Below, piece after piece: positions 1 through 6,971 of a stretch of 9,223 nt of DNA. This DNA is from JBGPLH01 sp041486365 [NCBI: Thermodesulfobacteriota bacterium] (GTDB lineage: Bacteria > JAUYMQ01): the NCBI GenBank assembly GCA_041486365.1, contig JBGPLH010000110.1, positions 1 through 9,223 on the forward strand, in the 5' to 3' direction. The stretch's first letter is position 1; each line of letters opens with the position of its first letter. The translations under genes were made by a program, and so were the position numbers. Under the pieces are notes generated by a model. It did no database searches, was not told where the DNA came from, and saw only the letters and a list, made by a program, of their open reading frames with translations.

Positions 1-241
1 AGGCCTCGATGGGCTCTCCGGCCGGCAGCTCGGCCGCCAGCAGGTCCCCGCGGGCCCAGCCGTCCGCGAGCAGCGCCTCGATCAGGCGATCGAAGCTCGC
101 AGCGCCCCCGCCGTAGCCGTGCAACATCAGCACCGGGGGCCGCTCGCAGCGTGTCTCGCGCCGGCATCCCGCTGCGAGCAGCGCGATGGCCGCCAGCGCA
201 AGCGGCGTCAGCGCCATCCAAGGGCACGCCCGGGCCCTCAC
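1..241 (-). CDS. Exported alpha/beta-hydrolase (lipase-like), probable lipoprotein, 3' part missing
   Basis: Seen: the reading frame runs off the left edge with 80 codons visible. I place the start at GTG 241-239, whose last two bases are the start of the TGA of the upstream gene (a GTGA overlap). This start gives arginines at residues 2 and 4, then a hydrophobic stretch ending LLAAGC with Cys26, a plausible lipobox (Ala rather than Leu at -3). An in-frame ATG at 217-215 is the alternative start but leaves no basic n-region. After the signal come CERPPVLMLHGYGGG (His41-Gly42, the oxyanion-hole HG motif) and LIEALLADGWARGDL. This closely parallels CDRRPILLLHGHYYT and LRDRFVRDGWPADRV of the preceding gene, so the two are tandem paralogues. 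Family knowledge: an HG motif after beta-strand 3 in this setting is typical of bacterial lipases/esterases. The nucleophile serine and the rest of the catalytic triad lie outside the window, so activity cannot be judged. Substrate unknown; likely membrane-anchored, facing the periplasm. Confidence 0.72.
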   Translation of the reverse strand, partial: MRARACPWMALTPLALAAIALLAAGCRRETRCERPPVLMLHGYGGGAASFDRLIEALLADGWARGDLLAAELPAGEPIEA

Positions 242-939
242 AGGAGCCCCGCCTTGATCTCCTCGTAGACCTGCCGGCTCCGAAGGAGATCGGTGTGCGT
301 CACGCCGCGCATCTCGATGTTCCGGGCGCCCTTGAGCCAGGAAGAGCGCGCCGGGACGATGCCGTCCTGCCGGCTGCAGATCGACGTGAACTCCGTCGGC
401 CCCGGCGTCTCGTCCCCCGCGTTCAGCTCCCTGAGATACCTGGAGCCGGGCCTCATCTCGCGGCATCCGCAGCCGGGACAGCCGCGGCTCGACCAGGTGC
501 CGTGGTGCGGCGTACCCAGCGTTACGAGGTGTGCCACGCGGCGGCCCCCGCCGAGCGTACGGATGTAGTCGCGCGCGGCGAGCCCGCCCCGGCTGTGGCC
601 GACGACGTCCACGGTCGGACAGCCGCTGCGGGTCGCCGCCTTCTCGACTTCCCTCGACAGGATCAGCGCCCATTCGTGCGTGCAGGCGGTTACCGGCAGG
701 TCGAGGGCAATCACGCGGTCCGCGGGCCAGCCGTCGCGGACGAATCGGTCGCGCAGCACCGTGAGGGACGCCTTCGTATAGTAGTGACCGTGCAGGAGGA
801 GGATCGGTCGCCGGTCGCATGCACCGGATATCTCCGCCGGGGCGGGTGAGGCGTGGGCGAGGTCCGCCGACGCGAGGTAGAGCGGGAACAGGAGGAGACA
901 CGTGGCCCGGGTGCGCCTCCGGGACGTCGTGCAGTTCAA
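238..939 (-). CDS. Exported triacylglycerol lipase/esterase-like alpha/beta-hydrolase
   Basis: Predicted secreted serine hydrolase of 233 residues. A basic n-region (RRRTR, residues 7-11) and a hydrophobic core to about residue 30 (ending LAHA|SP) form a Sec-type signal peptide. The catalytic set is visible: oxyanion HG at 50-51, nucleophile elbow GHSRG at 114-118 (Ser116), a candidate Asp192 in SRQDGIVP and His215 in VTHTDLL. TLGTPHHG (140-147) is the strand/loop typical of lipase class 2 and related enzymes. Several cysteines (41, 86, 107, 154, 157, 159, 188) could form disulfides after export. The start is TTG at 939-937, overlapping the cysS stop as TTGA, with GAGGAG about 11 bases upstream. 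No ATG occurs in frame before residue 162, which supports this start. It is translationally coupled to cysS and followed by its paralogue. The hydrolase fold and triad are clear; lipid versus other ester specificity is inferred, and no lipase chaperone gene is visible. Confidence 0.88.
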   Translation of the reverse strand: MNCTTSRRRTRATCLLLFPLYLASADLAHASPAPAEISGACDRRPILLLHGHYYTKASLTVLRDRFVRDGWPADRVIALDLPVTACTHEWALILSREVEKAATRSGCPTVDVVGHSRGGLAARDYIRTLGGGRRVAHLVTLGTPHHGTWSSRGCPGCGCREMRPGSRYLRELNAGDETPGPTEFTSICSRQDGIVPARSSWLKGARNIEMRGVTHTDLLRSRQVYEEIKAGLL

Positions 940-2453
940 GGGCCCGCCTGCTCCTCGGCAGCGGGGCCGCCGGCCACCTTCCAGACCGTCCCCTTCGGCC
1001 CGTCCTCGAGCAGGATCCCGCGCGCCGCCAGGTCCGCGCGGATCGCGTCGGCCCGGGCGAAATCGCGCGCATGGCGCGCGGCGCTGCGCTCCGCGATGAG
1101 TCGCTCGATCTCCCCCTCCGGGATCGGCGGCGTGTCGCCCCGCAGGAACGCCTGCGGGTCGCTCCGAAACACGCCGAGCACCTCGCCGATCCCCTCGAAG
1201 GTCAGGCGCGCCATGCGGGCCAGCAGGTCCGTGAAGGGTGTCGGCTCATCCCCGTGCTCCGAGAGGAACACGTTCAACGCCCGCACCGTCTCGAATACCT
1301 GGCCGATGGCCTGGGCGGTGTTGAAATCGTCCTCCAGTGACTCGCGCACCCGGTCCGCAAGCCCCGCGAGCGACGTCCACGCCTCTGCCGCGGCGCCCGT
1401 CGCGCCCTGCGGGGGCGGATCGCCGGGACCGGGCAGGTGCGGCGCCTTTCCGTGGGCGGGAAGCTCGAGCGCGGCCACGCGGGCGAGCGTCGCGTAGAAG
1501 CGCTCCAGGGCCTGGCGTGATTCTGCGATCCGGTCGAAGGAGAAGTCGACCGGGCCACGATAATGGCTCGAGATCAGGAAATAGCGGAGCACCTCCGGGC
1601 GGACCTTCGCGAGGATCTCGCGCACCGTGAAGAAGTTGCCGAGCGACTTCGACATCTTCTCGGCGTCGATGGTGACGAAGCCATTGTGCAGCCACCAGCG
1701 TGCGAAGGGCCGGCCCGTGGCCGCCTCGCTCTGCGCGATCTCGTTCTCGTGGTGCGGGAACTTGAGGTCCAGGCCGCCGCCGTGAAAGTCGAAGGTCTCG
1801 CCGAGTGCGGCCATCGACATCGCCGAGCACTCGATGTGCCAGCCGGGGCGCCCCGGGCCCCAGGGCGAGTCCCAGGACGGCTCGCCCTCCTTTGCGCCCT
1901 TCCAGAGCGCGAAATCGCCCGCGTACTCCTTCCGCTCGTCGATCTCCACGCGCGCCCCGGCGAGCAGATCGTCGGGATCCCGATGCGAGAGCTTCCCGTA
2001 CTCCGCGAAGCGCTTCACCGAGAAGAAGACATCGCGGCCGCCCACGTAGGCGTAGCCCTTCCCGATGAGCCGCTCGATCAGCGCGACGATCTCGCCGAGG
2101 TGCCGCGTGGCCCGCGGCTCGGACGTGGGGGGCTCCAGACCGAGCGGCGCAAAGTCCTCGTGGAAGGCGGCGATGTACTTCTCCGCGACATCGTCCGCGG
2201 AGATCCCCTCCTCCCGGGCGCGCTTGATGATCTTGTCGTCGATGTCCGTGAAGTTGCGAACGTAGGTGACCTCGTAGCCGAGGCTCCCGAGAAAGCGGTA
2301 GATCACGTCGAAGACCACCGCGGCCCGGGCGTGCCCCACGTGGCAGAGGTCGTAGGCGGTGATCCCGCAGACGTACATGCCGACCTTCCCCGGCTCCAGC
2401 GGTTCGAAGAGGTCCTTGCGTCGGGTGAGCGAGTTGTAGATCCGGAGCGCCAC
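936..2453 (-). CDS. cysS: Cysteinyl-tRNA synthetase
   Basis: Class I aminoacyl-tRNA synthetase that attaches cysteine to tRNA-Cys using ATP in the cytoplasm. The 505-residue protein opens with ALRIYNSLTRRKDLFEPLEPG, typical of the family N-terminus. The HIGH signature is HVGH (38-41) and the KMSKS signature is exact at 266-270. The zinc ligands of the E. coli enzyme align at the same or nearly the same positions: Cys29, Cys209 (WHIECSAMS), His234 and Glu238 (FPHHENE). YVRNFTDIDDKII (64-76) is another family hallmark. It is somewhat longer than the usual roughly 460 residues because of a Pro/Gly/Ala-rich insertion at about residues 330-365, before the anticodon-binding C-terminal part, plus a short Ala/Gly/Glu tail. 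The start is GTG with AGGGGGAGG directly upstream, 11 bases after the ispF stop. It is the third gene of the ispD-ispF-cysS operon, an arrangement seen in many bacteria. Confidence 0.98.
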   Translation of the reverse strand: MALRIYNSLTRRKDLFEPLEPGKVGMYVCGITAYDLCHVGHARAAVVFDVIYRFLGSLGYEVTYVRNFTDIDDKIIKRAREEGISADDVAEKYIAAFHEDFAPLGLEPPTSEPRATRHLGEIVALIERLIGKGYAYVGGRDVFFSVKRFAEYGKLSHRDPDDLLAGARVEIDERKEYAGDFALWKGAKEGEPSWDSPWGPGRPGWHIECSAMSMAALGETFDFHGGGLDLKFPHHENEIAQSEAATGRPFARWWLHNGFVTIDAEKMSKSLGNFFTVREILAKVRPEVLRYFLISSHYRGPVDFSFDRIAESRQALERFYATLARVAALELPAHGKAPHLPGPGDPPPQGATGAAAEAWTSLAGLADRVRESLEDDFNTAQAIGQVFETVRALNVFLSEHGDEPTPFTDLLARMARLTFEGIGEVLGVFRSDPQAFLRGDTPPIPEGEIERLIAERSAARHARDFARADAIRADLAARGILLEDGPKGTVWKVAGGPAAEEQAGP

Positions 2454-2464
2454 GTCCTCCCCCT

Positions 2465-2965
2465 TCAGTCCTGGTCCGCGGGCACGAGCAGCGCCACCGC
2501 GTGCGCCTCGATTCCCTCTTCACGGCCGACGAACCCGAGCCGCTCCGTCGTGACCGCCTTCACGTTGACGCAGCCTTCGGGCAGATCCAGCGCGCGCGCG
2601 ACGCGCGCCGCCATCTCCGGGAGGAAAGGGCCGAGGCGGGGGGCCTGGGCCATCACGGTGGCATCCACCTGCGCGATACGCCACCCCGCCGCGCGCACCT
2701 TCTCGCGGATGCGCGCGAGGAGATCGAGGCTCGAGGCGCCCTTCCAGGCCGGGTCCCCCTCGGGGAAGTGCCGGCCTAGATCGCCGAGCGCGGCGGCGCC
2801 CAGGGCGGCGTTGCCGATCGCGTGGCTCACCACGTCGGCATCGGAGTGGCCGGCGAGCCCGCGCGCGTGCGGGATCTCGACGCCGCCCAGCACGAGCCGC
2901 CTCCCCTTCGCGAAGGCGTGCACGTCGGCCCCGTGCCCGATGCGGACGGGCGGCCCGCCGCTCAC
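2465..2965 (-). CDS. ispF: 2-C-methyl-D-erythritol 2,4-cyclodiphosphate synthase
   Basis: Fifth enzyme of the MEP pathway: it cyclises 4-diphosphocytidyl-methylerythritol 2-phosphate to the 2,4-cyclodiphosphate with release of CMP, normally as a trimer with a divalent metal at the active site. The 166 residues match the family length. Signatures seen: RIGHGADVHAF with metal ligands Asp14 and His16, LAGHSDADVVSHAI with His48 as the third ligand, DLGRHFPEGDP (62-72), and the C-terminal VKAVTTERLGFVGREEGIEA (136-155). The start is GTG 2965-2963, sharing bases with the ispD stop (GTGA overlap), preceded by a strong GGGGAGGT Shine-Dalgarno. The same frame stays open far upstream through ispD with no in-frame stop, but that part is out-of-frame ispD sequence, so this is not an IspDF fusion. 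Enzyme identity is very secure. Confidence 0.97.
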   Translation of the reverse strand: MSGGPPVRIGHGADVHAFAKGRRLVLGGVEIPHARGLAGHSDADVVSHAIGNAALGAAALGDLGRHFPEGDPAWKGASSLDLLARIREKVRAAGWRIAQVDATVMAQAPRLGPFLPEMAARVARALDLPEGCVNVKAVTTERLGFVGREEGIEAHAVALLVPADQD

Positions 2966-3693
2966 GGCACCTCCCCGCCGGGCGCGGCGCGCCGATGCCG
3001 GAGGATCGCCTCCGCGAGCACGATGTCGTCGGGCGTCGTGATCTTGAGGTTCGCGTAGTCCCCCAGGACCACGCGCACCGCGACGCCGATCCGCTCGAGC
3101 AGCGCGGCCTCGTCCGTCGAGCGGATCCCCTCCGCGCGGGCCTGAGCCAGGGCCTTCCGGAGGAGCGACGCGCGGGCCACCTGGGGCGTCTGGGCGAGCC
3201 ACAGCATCGCCCGATCGGGAGTTCCCTGGATCCAGCTCTCTTTCTCGACGCGTTTGATCGTGTCCTTCACCGGCACCGCCAGGATGGCGGCGCCCCAGCG
3301 CTCGCCCGCGGAAAGCGCGCGCCCCACGTCCTCCGGGCGCACCAGCGCCCGCGCCGCGTCGTGCACCGCGACGAGCGGATCGCCCTCGCCGGGGTCCGGG
3401 ATCGCGCGAAGCCCCTCCCCCAGCGAGTCCTGCCGCTCCACGCCGCCGGCCACGACCGCCGCGAGCTTGGCGTCCCATCCGGCCGCGGCTTGCCGCGCGC
3501 GGCGCTCTTCCCCCGGGGGCGCGACTATCACGATCACGCCGATCTCCGGGCACGCGTCGAAGGCGCGGACCGACCAGCGCAGCATCGGCTCGCCCAGGAG
3601 GGGCGTGAAGGCCTTCCCCTCCGGCGGAGCGCCTTCGCCCAGGCGTTCGCCGCGGCCGGCGGCGAGGATGAGTCCGATGGGGGATCGGGGCAA
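2962..3693 (-). CDS. ispD: 2-C-methyl-D-erythritol 4-phosphate cytidylyltransferase
   Basis: Third enzyme of the MEP pathway: transfers CMP from CTP to methylerythritol 4-phosphate. The 243-residue protein shows the complete family pattern: nucleotide-binding LILAAGRGERLG (8-19), Lys27 in the EGKAF segment, GGVERQDSL (83-91), VHDAARALV (110-118), VKDTIKRV (142-149), AQTPQ (167-171), STDEAALLE (192-200) and NLKITTPDD (215-223, Lys217). The most upstream usable start is TTG at 3693, which puts the glycine-rich loop at residue 11 as in the family. The Shine-Dalgarno there is weak (a GAGAG-like stretch), so the exact start is less sure than the function. It is the first gene of the operon, with a sigma-70-like promoter at 3756-3785 and a four-base overlap with ispF. 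Confidence 0.96.
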   Translation of the reverse strand: MPRSPIGLILAAGRGERLGEGAPPEGKAFTPLLGEPMLRWSVRAFDACPEIGVIVIVAPPGEERRARQAAAGWDAKLAAVVAGGVERQDSLGEGLRAIPDPGEGDPLVAVHDAARALVRPEDVGRALSAGERWGAAILAVPVKDTIKRVEKESWIQGTPDRAMLWLAQTPQVARASLLRKALAQARAEGIRSTDEAALLERIGVAVRVVLGDYANLKITTPDDIVLAEAILRHRRAAPGGEVP

Positions 3694-3755
3694 GGGTGCG
3701 CTCTCGCTGTGGGAGTCGGAAAGAGGGACGCGGCACGCGCCGCGGAAAACACCGG

Positions 3756-3785
3756 ATAGTAGCCCGCGGGCCGCGGCCCTGACAA
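3756..3785 (-). promoter_or_regulatory. Candidate sigma-70-type promoter for the ispD operon
   Basis: On the minus strand a TTGTCA hexamer (3785-3780; 5 of 6 to the TTGACA consensus) is followed after 18 bases by TACTAT (3761-3756; 4 of 6 to TATAAT). Transcription would begin near 3749, giving a leader of roughly 55 bases before ispD. The spacer holds a perfect 12-base palindrome, GGGCCGCGGCCC (3768-3779), overlapping CCCGCGGG (3763-3770), which might be an operator or a helical oddity. The -35 element sits just beyond the stop codon of the exporter gene, which fits the start of a new transcription unit in the 94-base gap. The prediction rests on pattern only. Confidence 0.42.
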
Positions 3786-3787
3786 GG

Positions 3788-6013
3788 CTACCCGTCCCGG
3801 TCGATCAGCAGGAGAATCGCGGGAAGGACGAGGAGATCGGAGAGCAGGCTCACGGCGATCGTAACGGCCATGAAGACGCCGAGCCAGACCAGCGGGAGGA
3901 AGGAGGAAAGAACCAGGACGGCGAAGCCCGCGGCGAGGATCACGGCGGACCAGACGATCGGGGGTCCCACGCGGGCGAAGACTTCGCGGATCGCCGCCTC
4001 CGCGGGGAGCCCCTCCCGCCGGCGCGCCCGGTAGGCGTCGATGAAGTGGATCGTCTCGTCCACGATCATGCCGAGGGCGATCGACGCCGCGATGCTCGTG
4101 CCCGTGCTGAGCGTGACGCCCAGCGCGCCCATCGTCCCGAAGAGAAAGGCGATGGGAAGAAGGTTCGGCACCATCGAGAGGAGCCCGAGCTTCCAGGAGC
4201 CGAGGTGGAGAATCATGAGAACGGTGATCACGGTGAGGGCCAGCAGGAGGCTCGATACGATGCCCCGGGCGATGGTGCCGCTGGTCTTGTTGAGCACTTG
4301 CATCGTGCCCGTCGGGATGACGCTCACGTCGTTGCCGAACATGTCCCTGCCCGTCTCGCGGATCTGCGTGATCGCTCGTGAGAGATCGCGCGAGGAGATG
4401 AGATTGGCGCGGACGTACACGTTCGCCAGGCGCCGGTGGTCGTCCACGTAGTGACCGAGGGTCTGCTTGCGCCCGCCGAACTCGATGAGCTGCATCACCT
4501 GGGCCGCTTCGTCCGGCTGCTCCGGGAGCCAGAGCCGCGGGGTCTCCTCCCCCTGCATCGACCGGTGCACGAGGGACAGCAGATCGGGAAGCGCCATCGT
4601 CTTCTTGATCCCCGGGATCTTCTCCAGGGCGCGCTGGAAGAGCACGACGCTCTGGAGCATCGCGGGATCCTCGAAGGCCCGGTCGCGGCCCGCATCGACC
4701 AAGACCATCATCGGGATCGAGCCCGACAGCCGATCGTTCACCCGCGCGATCTCGCCGTGCACCGGGTGAGAGGCGCGAAAGTAGGCGAGGTAGTCGGTCT
4801 CCACCCTCACCCGCAGCAGGCCGACGAGGGAAAGCGCCGTCAGCAGGAGCGCCCCGATCAGGATGGCCCTCGGCCGGGCGATCACCGTGTCCGCGAGACC
4901 GCGCAGGGCGCGGGTCCCCGTGAGGACCGGCGCCTGGTCGCGAACGGGGCCGGGGAAGATCCGATCGAGCGCGGGCAGGAGCAGGAACACCGCGGCGTAC
5001 ATGCACCCCACGCCGATGGCTGCAAAGACCCCGTGGTCACGGATCGTGTGGATCCGGCTGGTGAGGAGCGAGAGGAACCCCACCACCGTCGTGAGCGCCG
5101 AGAGGAAGACGGCCACCTGCGTGCGGATCCGGCGCCTATCCTCGGAGAGCGCCGGAAACAGGTGCACCGCGTAGGAGCAGCCGATCGCGAGGACCACGCT
5201 CGGGATCACGATGCTGACGACCGAAACCGTCCGCCCCGTGAAGGATGCGAACCCGAGCGCCATCACCTCCCCCGCGCCGATGACCAGCATCGGGAGCCAG
5301 ATCCCCCGCGGTGAGCGGAAGGTCGCGAAGAGCAGGATCGCGATCAACGCGATCGTCGCCGGGGTGAGGCGGATCAGATCGCGGTGCATCAGGTCGGCGA
5401 TGGCGACTTTCGTGGCCGGGATCCCGGCCACGGTGACCCGCCCCGGCCCGTCCCAGGCCGCGGCGGCCCGGCGGATCCCTGCCACCGCGCGGGACAGCGC
5501 CGCCCCATCGGCGCCGTACTCCTGGAGCAGCACGTTCGCCGCCACGGCGCGCCCGTCCGCGGAGACGAGGTTGCCGGTCAGGATGGGGAACCGCTGCACG
5601 CGGCGGCGCAGGGCGTCTCCCGTGATCGGCGCCAGCGGCGGCCCGGCGAGCTGCTCGATCTCCATCGCCCAGCCCTTCTTCGGCACCTCGAGGTTCGTGA
5701 GGCTTAGCACCTCAGCCACGCCGGGCACGCGCTGGAGGGCGTCGGTGAGGCGCCGGAGGGCGGCCACCGTCTCCGGAGCGTAGGCGTCCGGTGCCTCCAC
5801 CATCACGACCACGACCTCGTCGAGGGTGCCAAAGGTCGCGCGGGCGAAGTCGCGCGTCGCTCGATCGGGATCGTCGTCGAGGAGAACGCCCTCCGCGGAG
5901 GTGTCGACACGGAGCGAGAGCGCGGCCATCCCCAGGCCGAAGACAAGGAAGAGGAAGGCGAAGGCCGTCGCCCTCGGATGGCGGCGGCCGGTGTCGAGGA
6001 GCCGGTCGATCAA
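3788..6013 (-). CDS. RND superfamily (MMPL/HAE3-type) exporter
   Basis: Inner-membrane transporter of about 741 residues. Two homologous halves each carry one N-terminal helix, a large periplasmic loop and five further helices. Hydrophobic segments fall near residues 16-33, 219-233, 239-258, 265-285, 301-318, 330-346, 384-401, 585-602, 608-626, 634-656, 687-706 and 711-735, giving 12 spans. The second half has the intramembrane LGMIVDETIHFIDAY (648-661, Asp652), the likely proton-relay acid. The matching first-half site is AIGCSYAVHLF (276-286) and lacks the acid, as in the predicted RND exporters grouped as COG1033. Substrates of such proteins are usually lipids or hydrophobic molecules; here unknown. 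The frame is open up to an ATG at 6127, but that adds 38 Pro/Ala-rich residues lying wholly inside the upstream gene. I choose TTG 6013-6011, which overlaps the upstream stop as TTGA. There is no strong Shine-Dalgarno, so coupled translation is inferred. No periplasmic adaptor or outer-membrane channel gene is adjacent. Confidence 0.9.
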   Translation of the reverse strand: MIDRLLDTGRRHPRATAFAFLFLVFGLGMAALSLRVDTSAEGVLLDDDPDRATRDFARATFGTLDEVVVVMVEAPDAYAPETVAALRRLTDALQRVPGVAEVLSLTNLEVPKKGWAMEIEQLAGPPLAPITGDALRRRVQRFPILTGNLVSADGRAVAANVLLQEYGADGAALSRAVAGIRRAAAAWDGPGRVTVAGIPATKVAIADLMHRDLIRLTPATIALIAILLFATFRSPRGIWLPMLVIGAGEVMALGFASFTGRTVSVVSIVIPSVVLAIGCSYAVHLFPALSEDRRRIRTQVAVFLSALTTVVGFLSLLTSRIHTIRDHGVFAAIGVGCMYAAVFLLLPALDRIFPGPVRDQAPVLTGTRALRGLADTVIARPRAILIGALLLTALSLVGLLRVRVETDYLAYFRASHPVHGEIARVNDRLSGSIPMMVLVDAGRDRAFEDPAMLQSVVLFQRALEKIPGIKKTMALPDLLSLVHRSMQGEETPRLWLPEQPDEAAQVMQLIEFGGRKQTLGHYVDDHRRLANVYVRANLISSRDLSRAITQIRETGRDMFGNDVSVIPTGTMQVLNKTSGTIARGIVSSLLLALTVITVLMILHLGSWKLGLLSMVPNLLPIAFLFGTMGALGVTLSTGTSIAASIALGMIVDETIHFIDAYRARRREGLPAEAAIREVFARVGPPIVWSAVILAAGFAVLVLSSFLPLVWLGVFMAVTIAVSLLSDLLVLPAILLLIDRDG

Positions 6014-6873
6014 CGGGAGCGCTCGCGGGGGGATTCGGGGCGCTTCGGGGGATGGCGCGCCTGCGGCAGCTCGCGCAGGACGCGGGGGAGCACCGGAAGG
6101 GTGGCGCGGCCCGTCCGCTCGATCCACCGCCAGACGTCCTCACGGCGCGGGCTCCAGGGGAGGCCGAATTCTCCACGAAGGCGCGGCGGGAGCATCGCGG
6201 CCGTCACGAAGCGCGCGAGCGCGGCGGCCGATCCCGCAATGAGCGGCAGCGGCGGGCGCAGGACGGCGTCCGCGATGTCGCGGGCCGGGCCGGTGACGGT
6301 GATGCGATCGCTCCCGAGCATCTCTTCCACGTAGGTGTGAAACGATTCGAGCGTGGGCGGGATGACCTCCGGCGGTACGCCGAGGATCTCCGCCACCTTT
6401 TTCGTCTCGTCGTAGTAACGGACCTGGGCGTCCGGATCAAGCCCGCCGAAGAAACGATCGTGGATCCGGAGCGACGTGTCGATCAGCGTCGCATGCACCC
6501 AGAGGAGCAGATCGGGACTGCGGGCGTCATAGGGGGCGCCGCGCAGGAAGGGGCCCGCGCGCTCCTTCAGGGTGCCCTGGACCGTCGCGTGAATCCGGCG
6601 CACGTGCTCCGCCCAGGCGAGCGCGGTGTCGCGGGGGCCGAACACGATCGCGAGCATGGCGTCAAGCGTGCGGCGCAGCCGCCCGAAGGGATCCTCCCGG
6701 AAGCGGCTGTGCTCCGCCACGCCCGCGGCGACCAGCGGGTGGGCGATTTGCAGGAGCAGCGCGCGGCCGCCTCCGAGCAGCAGCACGCCCTCCCGGTGCA
6801 CGGTCCGGATCGGGCTGTCCGGCGCGAACAGTCCTTCCTCGGGAAATCGGTCGGGGCGGGGTCGAAGGGACAT
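6010..6873 (-). CDS. DUF2236 / oxygenase MpaB-family protein
   Basis: The 287-residue, mostly helical protein has the DUF2236 (MpaB/latex-clearing-protein-like) pattern. VLLLGGGRALLLQIAHPLVA (30-49) is followed by GVAEHSRFREDPFGRLRRTL (51-70), VRRIHATVQG (91-100), APYDARSPDLLLWVHATLID (113-132) and FHTYVEEMLGSD (178-189). Members of this family that have been studied are haem-dependent oxygenases or related enzymes. Conserved histidines 45, 55, 95 and 127 are candidates for cofactor binding, but I cannot tell which one serves. There is no signal peptide, so a cytoplasmic or membrane-associated location is likely. The start ATG 6873 is chosen because family homology begins soon after. In-frame ATG 6915 lies in a hairpin arm, and the 6975 start would overlap the upstream gene stop. 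It overlaps the RND exporter by TTGA, forming a two-gene unit, so the pair may handle the same hydrophobic molecule. Family is confident; reaction unknown. Confidence 0.88.
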   Translation of the reverse strand: MSLRPRPDRFPEEGLFAPDSPIRTVHREGVLLLGGGRALLLQIAHPLVAAGVAEHSRFREDPFGRLRRTLDAMLAIVFGPRDTALAWAEHVRRIHATVQGTLKERAGPFLRGAPYDARSPDLLLWVHATLIDTSLRIHDRFFGGLDPDAQVRYYDETKKVAEILGVPPEVIPPTLESFHTYVEEMLGSDRITVTGPARDIADAVLRPPLPLIAGSAAALARFVTAAMLPPRLRGEFGLPWSPRREDVWRWIERTGRATLPVLPRVLRELPQARHPPKRPESPRERSR

Positions 6874-6919
6874 GCGCCGAGGGTGGGCCAGGGGGCGGCG
6901 GAGTTCAAGCCGCATGCAG

Positions 6920-6946
6920 GAGCGGCGCCCCGGGGGGGCGCCGCTC
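6920..6946 (-). terminator. Strong GC hairpin after the beta-helix gene
   Basis: A perfect stem of 12 bp (6920-6931 with 6935-6946) closes on a three-base loop. It begins about 25 bases past the beta-helix stop codon. Read on the minus strand, what follows is CTGCATGCGGCTTGAACTC, with no run of T, so it is not a classical Rho-independent terminator. It may stop transcription in this GC-rich genome or protect the 3' end of the upstream message. It separates the beta-helix gene from the DUF2236/RND pair. Confidence 0.5.
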
Positions 6947-6971
6947 ACAGGAGGAACCAATCTCGGCAGAA

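Noticed and set aside
1563-3041. Long plus-strand open frame opposite cysS and ispF
   Set aside because: It is a complement-strand shadow of GC-rich coding sequence; the Arg/Ala/Pro-rich translation has no recognisable domain and two certain genes occupy the other strand.
2966-3736. Upstream extension of the ispF frame, which would look like a fused protein of over 400 residues
   Set aside because: The extra part is ispD read in the wrong frame: low-complexity Arg/Gly/Pro sequence with no IspD motifs. True IspD motifs are in another frame, and the genes overlap by GTGA.
3254-4381. Plus-strand open frame opposite ispD and the exporter
   Set aside because: It is a GC-rich shadow frame crossing two real genes and their intergenic promoter, with no plausible domain.
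6014-6127. N-terminal extension of the RND exporter to ATG 6127
   Set aside because: It lies entirely within the DUF2236 gene, is Pro/Ala-rich and precedes the first transmembrane segment with no family homology. TTG 6013 at the stop overlap fits better.
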